Shown here piece by piece: positions 8,845 through 17,431 of a DNA stretch of 62,543 nucleotides; the stretch's first letter is position 1, and each line of letters starts with the position of its first letter. A model generated the notes under the pieces. That model had not been told where the DNA came from. It worked only from the letters and a program-made list of their open reading frames with translations, and ran no database searches. The position numbers were made by a program, and so were the translations under genes. The stretch comes from an uncultured Lachnospiraceae bacterium (GTDB lineage Bacteria > Bacillota > Clostridia > Lachnospirales > Lachnospiraceae): the NCBI GenBank assembly GCA_947174015.1, contig CAMWHJ010000012.1, positions 1 through 62,543 on the forward strand, written 5' to 3'.

Positions 8845-9128
8845 CTATCGTTAAAATTTGCACCCAAAGTCAGCCTTGGGTGCATTGTATCAAATTATGG
8901 TACGCAAGCCATATTGCGTGTCCAAATTGATACAAATATTTCTTGGGTGCTATCGTTTTTACATTTATTGCAAACGCAGTAAAATCAACACTTTTCAAAA
9001 CGGCAGATGCACTCATGCATGGACGGCTATCGTTTTTTGAATTGGAATTGCCGCACTTTCGATATTCCATAGTGTAAAATTTAACGATAACCCCTTTTTT
9101 AGCAAGGCTATCGTTAAATTTTGCACCC
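8845..9128. repeat. 284-bp structured repeat, copy 2 (complete)
   Basis: Both ends carry the direct repeat CTATCGTTAAA(A/T)TTTGCACCC. Inside are a hairpin CACCCAAAG/CTTGGGTG at the left, two more CTATCGTTTTT words, and at the right a 14-bp hairpin ATTTAACGATA-A-CC with GG-C-TATCGTTAAAT around a T-rich loop. Same sequence as 851-1065 and 11961-12244. Direct rather than inverted ends and multiple stems argue against a simple insertion sequence. Confidence 0.85.
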
Positions 9129-9241
9129 AAAGAACTTTTACCGATTTAATATAATCATCTCGAACAACTGGAAGTTATTACCCGCCCATCTTTTTGTCTC
9201 TGACTATAAAATTTTTCAGCAAAGCTGTCTTTACAGATTTG

Positions 9242-9802
9242 CTACTTAATCTGTTTCACGATCTTTGCCGGATTTCCTGCAACAATCATATTCGCCGGAA
9301 CGTCCTTCGTCACCACGCTCCCTGCGGCAACAACGCAGTTTCTTCCAAGCGTAACACCGGGAAGGATTGTTGCATCAATTCCAATCCATACATTATCCTC
9401 GATCACAATCGGCTTGCAGTAAGTCGCTTTCCTGTTGCCACCTACACTAAGATCGTGATTCAGCGTAACAAGATTGACTTTTGGCGCAATCTGAACATTG
9501 TCTCCGATTGTAATACCACCTCTGTCAAAGAATACGCATCCCTGCTGGATCATGCAGCCTTTTCCGATCCTCGTATTCTTTCCAAAGTCTGTATAGAATG
9601 GTGGAATCAGCATTGTACTCTCATCATACTCAGCAAAAAGCTCTTTCAGCACTGGCTTCATCTCATCTCCGAGATATGGCAAAGTATTCAATTTATGTGT
9701 CAGTTCATAGGATCGTCTCTGTACCGCAAGAAATTTATCGAATTCCGGATCCGTCTGCGGATCAATGACTTCTCCCGCCAGTTCTCTTTCAAATATATCC
9801 AT
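9242..9802 (-). CDS. Maltose/galactoside O-acetyltransferase family
   Basis: 186 aa, ATG behind GGGGTGCAGACAA. A left-handed beta-helix is shown by hexapeptide repeats from about residue 70 onward (IGKGCMIQQGCVFF, ITIGDNVQIAP, VIEDNVWIGIDATILPGV). The catalytic histidine is in LVTLNHDL, and the end VAGNPAKIVKQI is typical of Maa/LacA/NodL enzymes that move acetyl from acetyl-CoA to a sugar hydroxyl. Last gene of a leftward trio with a flavin reductase (13-base gap) and an aldo/keto reductase. Confidence 0.9.
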   Translation of the reverse strand: MDIFERELAGEVIDPQTDPEFDKFLAVQRRSYELTHKLNTLPYLGDEMKPVLKELFAEYDESTMLIPPFYTDFGKNTRIGKGCMIQQGCVFFDRGGITIGDNVQIAPKVNLVTLNHDLSVGGNRKATYCKPIVIEDNVWIGIDATILPGVTLGRNCVVAAGSVVTKDVPANMIVAGNPAKIVKQIK

Positions 9803-9815
9803 TTGTCTGCACCCC

Positions 9816-10445
9816 TTATCTGATGAAATTCGTAAATGTTACATCTTCGTACTCAGGCTTGGTAATCCCTGCGTTTTCAGCAGCTTCCCCAGCTTTCAGC
9901 AGATATGCCATGTTTGCGCCGAGCGTACGCATGGTCTGCAGACCTTCCTCGTCCTGTTTTGCTTCTTCCGCTATAAAGCCGTGGATCTGATTCCAGTACT
10001 GAGAAGAAACCACATGCATGTTTGTCATCAGAAAATACTGATTCAGCCGTTCAAAGGCAGCTGTTGCGCCGCCTCTGCGGCATGACACAACCGAAGCCGC
10101 CAACATTCCTCTGAACTTTGTCCCATCTGCGCTGAAGAACAGGCGGTCAAGGAAAGATGTCAGTCTTCCGTTCGGGCCACCATAATAAACGGGCGAGCCT
10201 ACAATCATTCCGCCAAATTCGTCTAAACGGGCAGCTATCTCATTTACCTGATCATCAAAAACACACTTACCCTTCTGCTGGCACTGGAAACAGGCAATGC
10301 AGTCCTGCATTGCCTGTTTCCCAAGCCACAGGATTTCCGTTTCAATTCCGTTTTTGTTAAGAGATGCTGCCGCTTCCCGCAGCGCAACATCCGTACACCC
10401 GTGTTCATTCGGGCTGCCGTTGATTAAAAGTACCTTCTTCATCAT
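9816..10445 (-). CDS. Flavodoxin-like NAD(P)H-dependent FMN oxidoreductase
   Basis: 209 aa, start preceded by GGAGGTCAAAC. The start MMKKVLLINGSPNEHGCTD is the phosphate-binding loop of the NADPH-dependent FMN reductase family; GSPVYYGGPNGRLTSFLDR is the second flavin loop. A DCIACFQCQQKGKCVF segment has three cysteines, as in the iron-sulfur flavoprotein-like subgroup, though a full cluster site is not evident. It lies between the aldo/keto reductase and acetyltransferase genes in one operon; a role in reducing small carbonyl or quinone compounds is inferred. Confidence 0.85.
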   Translation of the reverse strand: MMKKVLLINGSPNEHGCTDVALREAAASLNKNGIETEILWLGKQAMQDCIACFQCQQKGKCVFDDQVNEIAARLDEFGGMIVGSPVYYGGPNGRLTSFLDRLFFSADGTKFRGMLAASVVSCRRGGATAAFERLNQYFLMTNMHVVSSQYWNQIHGFIAEEAKQDEEGLQTMRTLGANMAYLLKAGEAAENAGITKPEYEDVTFTNFIR

Positions 10446-10466
10446 GTTTGACCTCCATTATATTTT

Positions 10467-11477
10467 TTAGACCACGTCTCCGGCTTTCTGTTTCCCATTC
10501 TGTGCCATGACACCTGCAAGGGCGTGCGGAACATACAACTCCTCCAAATAATCCGTTTCTTCCTGTGTAAGTTCCAGCTCCACAGCTTTGACCGCTCCGT
10601 CAATGTTGGACTTCTTCGTCACTCCCATAACGGGAGCCGTAACCTTCCTAAGCAGCCATGCAAGGGAAATCTCCGTCATGGATACATTTTTATTTTCTGC
10701 CAGTTCCCTGACCCTCTCGATAATGCCTCCATCAGCATCCTGCGACTTGTCATATTTGAACCTCGCATACGCATCCAGTTCGAGCCGTTTTGTCGTTTCA
10801 CTAGTCGGTCGGCAAAGCCTGCCGGAAGCCAAAGGGCTATATGGAGTCAATGCAATATCCTGATCTTCACAGAACGGTATCATCTCCCGTTCCTCTTCAC
10901 GGGCGATCAGATTGTAATGTCCCTGAACAGAGATAAATTCAGCAAAGCCGTTCTCCCTTGCATAAAAGTTTGCTTTGGCAAGCTGCCACGCATAGCAGTT
11001 GGAAATACCGATATATCTGGTCTTTCCGGCTTTCACCGCATTATTCAGTCCCTCGATAATCTCATCCATTGGTGTGTGGTAATCCCACATATGATAGATA
11101 TAGAGGTCAACATAATCCAGTCCAAGGCGTTTTAAGCTCCTATCGAGACAGTCAGCCACATGTGCCTGTCCAGACACATGTCTGTCAAGTTCCTCCTGCG
11201 ACCTCGGCAGGAATTTTGTCGCAACAATATAATCGTCACGCTTTGCAAACTCCTTGAGAGCCCTGCCGAGAACTTCTTCGCTATTGCCTTCCTGATAAGA
11301 CATGGCAGTATCAAAGAAATTGATTCCCTGCTCCAGTGCATAGCAGATAATCTTCCTGCTTTCCTCCTCCGGAACAGCCCACTTGTTCATGCCCTTTGAA
11401 GGATCGCCAATACCCATGCACCCCATGCAGATACGAGAGACATTCAAATCTGATTTTCCAAGTTTTGTATATATCAT
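10467..11477 (-). CDS. Aldo/keto reductase
   Basis: 336 aa. The ATG at 11477 (MIYTKLGKSDLNVSRIC) has GGAGGTGCATA before it, so the longer frame to 11519 is not used. The catalytic tetrad is present: Asp in NFFDTAMSY, Tyr in the same segment, Lys in IVATKF and His in LYIYHMWDY. The cofactor loop near the end (VMGVTKKSNIDGAVKA) fits NADP(H). Barrel length is normal. First gene of the operon with the FMN oxidoreductase and acetyltransferase. Its promoter must lie in the direct repeat at 11514-11932, i.e. in DNA left by a recombinase element. Confidence 0.9.
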   Translation of the reverse strand: MIYTKLGKSDLNVSRICMGCMGIGDPSKGMNKWAVPEEESRKIICYALEQGINFFDTAMSYQEGNSEEVLGRALKEFAKRDDYIVATKFLPRSQEELDRHVSGQAHVADCLDRSLKRLGLDYVDLYIYHMWDYHTPMDEIIEGLNNAVKAGKTRYIGISNCYAWQLAKANFYARENGFAEFISVQGHYNLIAREEEREMIPFCEDQDIALTPYSPLASGRLCRPTSETTKRLELDAYARFKYDKSQDADGGIIERVRELAENKNVSMTEISLAWLLRKVTAPVMGVTKKSNIDGAVKAVELELTQEETDYLEELYVPHALAGVMAQNGKQKAGDVV

Positions 11478-11513
11478 TATGCACCTCCATAAACTTCGAT
11501 TGTTGGTCTTTTC

Positions 11514-11932
11514 CAACATTGAAATTATACCTCAATTTTTCACAAATTTCCATACACAGTAATACCCCATTTCCGCACACAAAAAAAGGCCGGAAGCATC
11601 TGGCGCAAACCCGATGCTCCGACCGCTTCCGGCTTTAAATCTCCGTCCCGACTTCCACGCCATTACGGAAGGTGAAAACCACCCTGCCGTAATGATAGAC
11701 CGTTGCGTAATCCACAAGCCTGTGGAACAGCTTCTCACTTGAAGTCCACCGACAGCTCCCCCGTTTCGCTAAGCCCCACAAGGAAGCCGCTGAAAATGTC
11801 ATACTGAATTTCCTTCCTTTCCCGCTCTTTTTCCAGGCTGTCCATCCGGCTCTCAAGGGCGGCGTACCGGCCGGCATACCCGTCATACTTTTTGCGGTAA
11901 TCGTGCTGGTCAAGTTTCCGGGTGGCGTTCTC
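11514..11932. repeat. Direct repeat B: second recombinase 3' end
   Basis: Matches 3484-3903 over almost its full length, with scattered substitutions and some small indels. Together the two copies bracket the 4.0-11.5 kb cargo (CheW/MFS/MarR, LysR, reductase operon). Copy B ends at GGCGTTCTC where sequence switches to the edge of the third 284-bp repeat. Confidence 0.8.
11635..11932 (-). pseudogene. Serine recombinase C-terminal remnant, frameshifted
   Basis: The last 30 codons read HRLVDYATVYHYGRVVFTFR and GTEI in frame, matching the remnant at 3607. Upstream of about 11740 the matching frame shifts by one, and at 11932 homology ends. More decayed than copy A. Confidence 0.8.
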
Positions 11933-11960
11933 TGCTTTTTAAGAAATATGATAGGAATTC

Positions 11961-12244
11961 CTATCGCTAAAATTTACACTCAAACACATGTTTTGGTGCA
12001 TTGTATCAAATTGTGGTACGCAAGCCATATTGCGTGTCCAAATTGATACAAATATTTCTTGGGTGCTATCGTTTTTACATTTATGGGAAATGCAATAAAA
12101 TCAACACTTTTCAAAAATGCAGATGCACCCATGCATAAGCGGCTATCGTTTTCTTAGTTAGAATTGCCGCACTTTCGATATTTCGGGGTGTAAAATTTAA
12201 CGATAACCCATTTTTTAGAGGTGCTATCGTTATTTTTTGCACCC
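11961..12244. repeat. 284-bp structured repeat, copy 3
   Basis: Full length, most diverged of the three. The right-hand stem keeps pairing potential: AACGATAACC faces GTGCTATCGTT across a T-rich loop. The left hairpin has changed to ACTCAAACACATGTTTTGGTG. It separates recombinase remnant B from the marR-MFS locus. Confidence 0.85.
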
Positions 12245-12416
12245 AGCACCGTCGCATTCTATTTTACTAAAATCTGCAACCTTTTTCCACATACATGACG
12301 CAAAGATTTCTGAATACTGATTCGATGGCTGACACTTTTTTCTGATATATGAAATTTTGCTAGCCTTTGAGTTTCCCCATTTTTATTTGATGTCCCAAAA
12401 TACTATATTTACCCTA

Positions 12417-12445
12417 TTGATAATTATAAAGTGTTGTGCTAAAAT
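12417..12445 (+). promoter_or_regulatory. SigA-type promoter of marR (12480)
   Basis: TTGATA at 12417-12422 and TAAAAT at 12440-12445 with a 17-base spacer, 35 bases before the marR start. Confidence 0.65.
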
Positions 12446-12461
12446 ATCTAACCGTGTTAGC
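12446..12461. promoter_or_regulatory. Operator-like site overlapping marR promoter
   Basis: CTAAC-CGT-GTTAG is an inverted repeat starting at the -10 box. The word ATATCTAACC is found again at 12939-12948 ahead of the MFS gene, so the MarR protein probably represses both its own gene and the exporter. Confidence 0.6.
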
Positions 12462-12479
12462 AAATTGGAGGTGAATACC

Positions 12480-12899
12480 ATGAGTATGTCAGGAGATGCC
12501 AGAGAGTATTTGGAAAAGCTATATTCCTGCATGCCGAAACTTTTTTATAGTGAAATAGAAGCTACTCAGAGAGGTTTTGGCTTTGTCCTCAGCTATTTGG
12601 AACAGGCAGACGAAGAGGTGTATGCAGGTGACCTGTCTAAAAAGCTGAATGTCAGTACCGCGCGAATTGCTGCTTTGCTTAAAAAAATGGAACAAAATGG
12701 ATTGATAATGCGCTGCACTTCACCGAAAGATGCCCGGCGGACTGTAGTAGGGATTACCCCTGCAGGCATTGCTTCAGTGGACGAAATGAGGTCACAGGCG
12801 CTCCACAGAATTGAATTACTGCTCACTCAGGTCAGCAAAGAAGATCTGGAAACGTATATACGAATTTCTCAGAAAATAAAAGAGGTTATGGACAAATAG
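12480..12899 (+). CDS. MarR-family regulator of adjacent exporter
   Basis: 139 aa; the ATG at 12480 has TTGGAGGTGAATACC before it, which decides against the longer frame to 12357. Winged-helix region: GDLSKKLNVSTARIAALLKK then MEQNGLIMRCTSPKDARRTV with the D-R wing. Divergence from the MarR at 6841 is large, so they are separate systems. Followed after 144 bases by an MFS exporter in the same direction, with shared operator-like words before both genes. Confidence 0.9.
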   Translation: MSMSGDAREYLEKLYSCMPKLFYSEIEATQRGFGFVLSYLEQADEEVYAGDLSKKLNVSTARIAALLKKMEQNGLIMRCTSPKDARRTVVGITPAGIASVDEMRSQALHRIELLLTQVSKEDLETYIRISQKIKEVMDK

Positions 12900-12938
12900 C
12901 AGCACATATATTTTCAAGGCTGCTTTCATAATGTCTAT

Positions 12939-12986
12939 ATATCTAACCCCATTAGTAAAATATACGTTATCGAAGAGTTAGATATT
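12939..12986. promoter_or_regulatory. Operator-like sites before the MFS gene
   Basis: ATATCTAACCCCATTAGTAA at 12939-12958 matches the marR operator at most positions, and an inverted half site GTTAGATAT follows at 12978-12986. The arrangement suggests MarR control of the exporter from its own promoter. Confidence 0.55.
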
Positions 12987-13043
12987 TACTTATTTCTATC
13001 AGGATACGACGAAATAAAATATATCAGAAAGGATAATAAAGCT

Positions 13044-14411
13044 ATGAATAACACAAAAAATATATCGGATTTACAAAGAACAGGCATCCTGGTCACATTG
13101 CTCGCAGCGGCATTCATAACCTCAATGTCAACCACTGTAACAGGAAATATGATACCGAATTTTACAGAGTTTTTTAATGTTTCATCAAATCTTGCCCAAT
13201 GGCTTACAAGCGGCGCAACTTTGATTTCAGGGATTACCATACCGATAACAGCATTTTTAATCAAACGGATACCAAACAAAGTATATTTCTTTTCTGCGAT
13301 GACAGCCTTTACGGCAGGTTCTTTGTCAGCGTTTTTAGCTTTTAATTTCCCTATGCTGCTTGTGAGCCGCCTGATTCAGGCAGTCGGCTGCGGAATGTTA
13401 TTATCGTTTGCACAAATCGTCTTATTAAAGCTCTATCCAAAGGAAAAACACGGCACCATTATGGCCGCATATTCCATGTCAGCTATGGTATCCTCTGTTG
13501 TAGGTCCCACATATGCGGGCCTGATCATGGATACATTTGGCTGGCAGGGAGTATTTATGTCATTGTTTATGATAGGAGTTCTTATTATTGCCGGAGGCAT
13601 TGCGTTAATGAGAAATGTAACAGATAAAGAGGAGGCAGAACTAAATGTTCCATATATTGCACTTTCTTCCATGGGATTTGCGGCGTTTCTAATTGGCATA
13701 AGCAATATTAGCGGAGGACTGTTTTCTCTTAAAAGCGGAGGACTGATAGTTGCCGGAATTGCACTTCTCTCTGCTTTTTCCATGTTACAGTTAAAATCCG
13801 AAAGTCCTATGCTGAACCTGCGTGTGTTTAAGTATCCTTCTTTCCGGATTGCCGTAATACTAAGTCTTTGTATGTATCTGATTTCTATGGGAACTGCAAT
13901 GGTTTTACCTATTTTCACAAAATCATTATGTGGCTTTTCAGATACTGCATATGGTGTTGCGACGATTTTTGGTTCCATTCTGTCAATAGCGGCAGCGCTC
14001 TCTGCAGGAAAAATCTATGATAAAATGGGAATCAGGCCTATGTTTATCGTAGGTACTGGCTTGTTTGCAGCTTTTTCAATAATGGGATTGTTTTTGTCAC
14101 AAGACGCCTCCATTATATACATAGCCATTGTATTTGCATTTCAAAGCGTTGCCATGTCAACATTAAATTCACCTACAACAGCAATGGCCTTAAGCGGACT
14201 TGAGGGCAGGGAGCGGGTTGACGGCAGTGCGATTTTTAACACTCTGCGGCAAATTTCAAGTTCTTTAGCGTCAACACTTTCCGTGCTTATCTTTACGCTT
14301 ACAGGCAGTAATATAGCTGCCGTTCACTGTGTATACAGATATTTTGCCCTTGTAACGGTGGTGGTTGCTGTGGCCGTTGTTTTATATCTTAAGTCAGAGA
14401 ATAATAACTAA
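13044..14411 (+). CDS. MFS multidrug transporter, DHA2-like
   Basis: 455 aa with RBS AAAGGATAATAAAGCT. Hydrophobic segments number about 12-14. Early residues LLAAAFITSMSTTVTGNMIPNF and the segment VSRLIQAVGCGMLLSF with the drug-antiporter motif C-like VVGPTYAGLIMDTFGWQGVF support a proton-driven drug exporter of the EmrB/QacA branch. Substrate unknown. Co-regulated with the MarR gene upstream and ends at a hairpin at 14414-14456. Confidence 0.88.
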   Translation: MNNTKNISDLQRTGILVTLLAAAFITSMSTTVTGNMIPNFTEFFNVSSNLAQWLTSGATLISGITIPITAFLIKRIPNKVYFFSAMTAFTAGSLSAFLAFNFPMLLVSRLIQAVGCGMLLSFAQIVLLKLYPKEKHGTIMAAYSMSAMVSSVVGPTYAGLIMDTFGWQGVFMSLFMIGVLIIAGGIALMRNVTDKEEAELNVPYIALSSMGFAAFLIGISNISGGLFSLKSGGLIVAGIALLSAFSMLQLKSESPMLNLRVFKYPSFRIAVILSLCMYLISMGTAMVLPIFTKSLCGFSDTAYGVATIFGSILSIAAALSAGKIYDKMGIRPMFIVGTGLFAAFSIMGLFLSQDASIIYIAIVFAFQSVAMSTLNSPTTAMALSGLEGRERVDGSAIFNTLRQISSSLASTLSVLIFTLTGSNIAAVHCVYRYFALVTVVVAVAVVLYLKSENNN

Positions 14412-14413
14412 CA

Positions 14414-14456
14414 TTAATATATAGCTGGCGGTAATGAGCCACCAGCTATATATTAA
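14414..14456 (+). terminator. Terminator after MFS gene
   Basis: A 15-bp stem, TTAATATATAGCTGG with CCAGCTATATATTAA, and a short loop; weak T run follows. Starts three bases after the stop codon. Confidence 0.65.
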
Positions 14457-14650
14457 TGCTTTTACATACAATACAACCACTAATTATACCAAACTTATCT
14501 TTATTAAATACCTGGCTATATGAATTTCTTTTCAAACTCTCCAATTCATAACGCGGACCTCCTGCCGCAACCTAAAATAAAATAGAGTCAAAACTCTGTT
14601 GACTGTGCTATAATGCACATAAGCTAAAACTAACAAGGAGGTTCGACTCT

Positions 14651-16173
14651 ATGTGCAAAATGATAAACCAATTCGCCGATAAAATCAAGGGACAGTTTTC
14701 TTTTTTGACCGCATGATCATAAACGGCTATTTCCGTCCCCTGCTTTCCGAAAAAACACGGATCGGTTCTCTATATTCCATGGGCATCCCCCTCAGGGACT
14801 TCACAGAATATTTCAAGGACGTCACCTCCCGCCTGATCGCACAGATTGAAAACAGCGCAGAAGAACTTGGGCGTCCCATTGTGTATCTTCCTTCCTCCAG
14901 GGATATGAAGGAGGATATTGCGAAGAACTTCCTGCTTTCAGAGCCGGTTGACGAAGGCCTTATCTGTGTCCTGAAAACCCTCGAATCCTGTAAGACTGCA
15001 AAGGTCGTTGGCAAAGAAGGGAATCATTTCCTCAAGTCTTCTTCCACGAAATGCCTGCTCTATTACCTGGAGCCAGAATTCGGGTTCATGTTTGTCAAAA
15101 TACAGACATGGTTTCCTTTTCATATCCAGATCTACATAAACGGCAGGGAATTGATGAAGCATGTGTTTGATGCCAATGGCATCTCTTACGTTTGCTACGA
15201 CAATTCCTTCACCGGGATCAGTGACGTGGCAAAAGCCCAGGAACTGGCGGATAAATTTGACCCAGCCAAACTCTGACGGCGCCTTGACGGCTTTGCCAGA
15301 TCCATCAACCCCTTTCTTGATACTGTCCAAAAAACTTTCGGGCAGGGCTACTTCTGGTGTGTGGGGCAATGCAAGTTCGCAACCGATATCATGTTCAAGG
15401 AGCGTTCCTTTTTAGAGGAGAGCTACCCCTCTCTGGTTGGGCACGCATTCTATGGCCTCTCCTGCACCGATGTCTTCACCTTTATGGGGCGCAAACCGGA
15501 CCCGCGGTTTCAGGGAGAGGCAGTCTCCGACTATAAAAAACGCCCCATTGGCTGCAGGGTGAAGTTCAGGTTGAAGTCCAACAGTGTCAAGATTTATGAC
15601 AAATGCAGTGTGCTGCGGATCGAGACAACCATCAACGACCCGCATGAGTTCAAGGTATTCGGCACCGTCCGCCACCGTGACGGCACCAAATCAAAACAGT
15701 GGAAGCCCATGGGAAAATCCATCTCAAACCTATACCGTTATGCTGAAGTTTCAAAAGCCTGCAACCAAAGATTTATTGATGCCATGGTGGATATCGTTCC
15801 TGTCAGATCCGTACAGCAGGAAATTGGAACCATCTGTTCAGGGAAAACGGTCAAAGGCAAACACGTCCCCGGCTTTAATGTATGATCCCCTGATGTCCTG
15901 CATATCATGGAGGCTGTCAGCGATGGCAGATATCTGGTCAACGGCTTTCGGAACAGGGATATCCGGGAAGTTATCTTTCCCAAAGTACAGGATGCGAAAA
16001 AACGCAGTTCCAAAACCAGCCGCCTCTTAAAAAAATTGAGACAGCATGGGCTGATCAAAAAAGTCCCCCGCTCCAGACGCTACCATGTCACCTCAAAGGG
16101 CTGGAGGATCATGGGGACCCTCATAGAACTGTACCACAAAGACTATCCAGAACTCATAGCAAAAGCAGCATAA
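14651..16173 (+). pseudogene. Mobile-type protein of unclassified family, three lesions
   Basis: An ATG behind AAGGAGGTTCGACTCT starts MCKMINQFADKIKGQFSF; at a run of six T (14701-14706) the frame must slip by one base to continue DRMIINGYFRPL. The rest stays in one frame to 16173 but is cut by TGA at 15274-15276 and 15883-15885; both look like CGA arginine codons changed to TGA. Visible blocks include CKFATDIMFKERSF, CSVLRIETTINDPHEFKVFG and a C-terminal winged-helix-like LLKKLRQHGLIKKVPRSRRY. I recall similar ~500-aa proteins that occur in several copies per genome and behave like selfish genes, but no DDE or HUH motif is seen. It interrupts the relics at 16240-16704. Function unknown; clearly not made as one protein here. 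Confidence 0.6.
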
Positions 16174-16193
16174 TCATAAAAAGAGGATAGCTC

Positions 16194-16227
16194 CAAACCA
16201 GTTTTATGGACTGTAAGGACTGGTTTT
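16194..16227 (+). terminator. Terminator after the mobile-type gene
   Basis: Arms AAACCAGT and ACTGGTTT with a 17-base loop, then TTATTTTT. Marks the right side of the inserted unit. Confidence 0.7.
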
Positions 16228-16239
16228 ATTTTTATGCGG

Positions 16240-16539
16240 TTCTTTAGAATGAGACAGGATTTTCCTTACAGTTGCTCTCGCCGGCAAACCGTCAGATATT
16301 TGCAACCATAAAACATCAAGGTACTTATTAACATCATCATCCAAAGACATTTTATTTTGAGCAACCAGATACAGCACCGATACAGTGAAAACCTTCTTGC
16401 TGATAGATGCTGCCTAAAATCTTGTATGAACTGTCACGTTATTTCCTTTTGTGAATATATCTGAAACCTTATAATTATGAATGACAGCAACGCTAAGAGC
16501 GTCTGCATGGCATTTCATTAATTCACCCTCAAGGGTCAT
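16240..16539 (-). pseudogene. Serine hydrolase (beta-lactamase family) N-terminal relic
   Basis: ATG 16539 follows AGGAGGATTATGCT. The frame reads MTLEGELMKCHADALSVAVI, then a TAG where a glutamine is expected, then AASISKKVFTVSVLYLV and LDDDVNKYLDV. SxxK (SISK) is the catalytic motif of class C beta-lactamase-like esterases and peptidases. Sequence ends where the mobile unit (14651-16227) begins, so the gene lost its C-terminal two thirds to that insertion and also carries a CAG-to-TAG nonsense change. Confidence 0.65.
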
Positions 16540-16552
16540 AGCATAATCCTCC

Positions 16553-16704
16553 TCACAAATCTAAGTGGATGGTTTTTGTTGCAACAGTATCCCGAAAAGC
16601 TCTATCATGTTTCACAAAAATCATCATCGGTGAATACGTCCTATCAGATGCTCACAAAGATTTTTTGCAATGATCACTTTTTTCTTCTGCCCGCCAATAA
16701 AACT
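16553..16704 (-). pseudogene. ABC-F resistance ATPase relic with internal deletion
   Basis: From 16704 leftwards the frame reads SFIGGQKKKVIIAKNLCE, the signature motif of ABC-F ribosome-protection proteins of the Lsa/Vga type. About 25 codons later in another frame it reads MIFVKHDRAFRDTVATKTIH and ends. In intact relatives these two blocks are separated by the Walker B segment, which is missing here. So only two short pieces of the second ATPase domain survive. It shows that an antibiotic-resistance-type gene once sat at this site. Confidence 0.6.
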
Positions 16705-16712
16705 CGTTTTAC

Positions 16713-17144
16713 TTATTTTCTGTTTTTGTCCCATATCATCATATAGTCAGTTTCTTCTGTATCTTCATCTATCCCTTTTGAAGAAATGAATAATCCCTCT
16801 TTCAAATAGAAGTCAACTGCACGCTGATTCTGTTGATAGACATTCAATGAGAACTTAGGATAAATTTCTTTGATTTGTTCCAAAAGAGTTCTTCCTATTC
16901 CCATTGAACGACATGTTTTATCAACAAAAATTCCTGCCAGATAATCATCCATCATTCCAACAAATCCATTTATTTTTTCATCCTGCTCGTATACATAAAT
17001 ATTTGCCTGTAAAAGCTGTTCCTGCACCAATTCATACTGTGATAGCCAATAATCCTGTGGCACAAAATTATGTGCATCAACATTCCCCTCTAACCAGATT
17101 CGCATAACCTGTTCTGTATCTTCCTGTTTAAATTTTCTAATCAT
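16713..17144 (-). CDS. GNAT-family N-acetyltransferase
   Basis: 143 aa from ATG 17144 (MIRKFKQEDTEQVMRIWLEG), with AGAGAGAAG ahead; the longer frame to 17204 has no ribosome site. The acetyl-CoA loop is GIFVDKTCRSMGIGRTLL (Q/RxxGxG/A) and the C-terminal NVYQQNQRAVDFYLKEGLF is the usual beta-6 region. Resembles YjaB-like acetyltransferases; substrate unknown. Intact though surrounded by relics. Confidence 0.85.
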   Translation of the reverse strand: MIRKFKQEDTEQVMRIWLEGNVDAHNFVPQDYWLSQYELVQEQLLQANIYVYEQDEKINGFVGMMDDYLAGIFVDKTCRSMGIGRTLLEQIKEIYPKFSLNVYQQNQRAVDFYLKEGLFISSKGIDEDTEETDYMMIWDKNRK

Positions 17145-17239
17145 ATGTTTTTCTTCTCTCTTTCCATTCAGTGCATTTGAAAACAGCAGCAAAAATGCCT
17201 TCATTTCAACAACAAAGTTTTATGAAACAATTAAATTTT

Positions 17240-17414
17240 CGTAATTATTCCGTACCTTCATAGTTACAGGCAATAATCCCTGCAAAATCACCTACGGTGA
17301 TGGATTTTTACCCACTTAATTCATGACAATAGAAAGTTCGCAGAGCGTACTTTCTATATGTTTACGTTTTATTATGGTATGTACAGTAAATGTGCAGACC
17401 TGCTGAACAGTTAC
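17240..17414. repeat. Palindromic intergenic repeat, composite copy
   Basis: Left end CGTAATTATTCCGTACC and right end CTGAACAGTTAC mirror the ends of copies at 31580-31712 and 40809-40944. Inside are AATCACCTACGGTGAT, a hairpin GACAATAGAAAGT...ACTTTCTAT shared with 41152-41187, and GTAAATGTGCAGACC. No coding capacity. Confidence 0.7.
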
Positions 17415-17431
17415 AAATTTTCTATTTATTG

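Noticed and set aside
9194-9823. 209-codon open frame on the plus strand
   Set aside because: Lies opposite the acetyltransferase gene, has no ribosome site and no protein-like conserved motif.
10524-11135. 203-codon open frame on the plus strand
   Set aside because: Antisense of the aldo/keto reductase; composition and lack of a start signal mark it as a shadow frame.
851-12244. Regularly recurring similar segments, considered as CRISPR or phage attachment array
   Set aside because: Only three copies, ~284 bp each and kilobases apart, with no short repeat-spacer periodicity.
14701-14707. T6G slip near the start of the mobile-type gene, considered as programmed frameshift
   Set aside because: Possible in principle, but the frame is later cut by two stops, so decay explains it more simply; no stimulatory stem was evident.
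15274-15885. Two in-frame TGA codons, considered as selenocysteine or TGA reassignment
   Set aside because: No selenocysteine insertion hairpin after either, other genes in the window use TGA as stop, and alignment favours arginine (CGA) at both.
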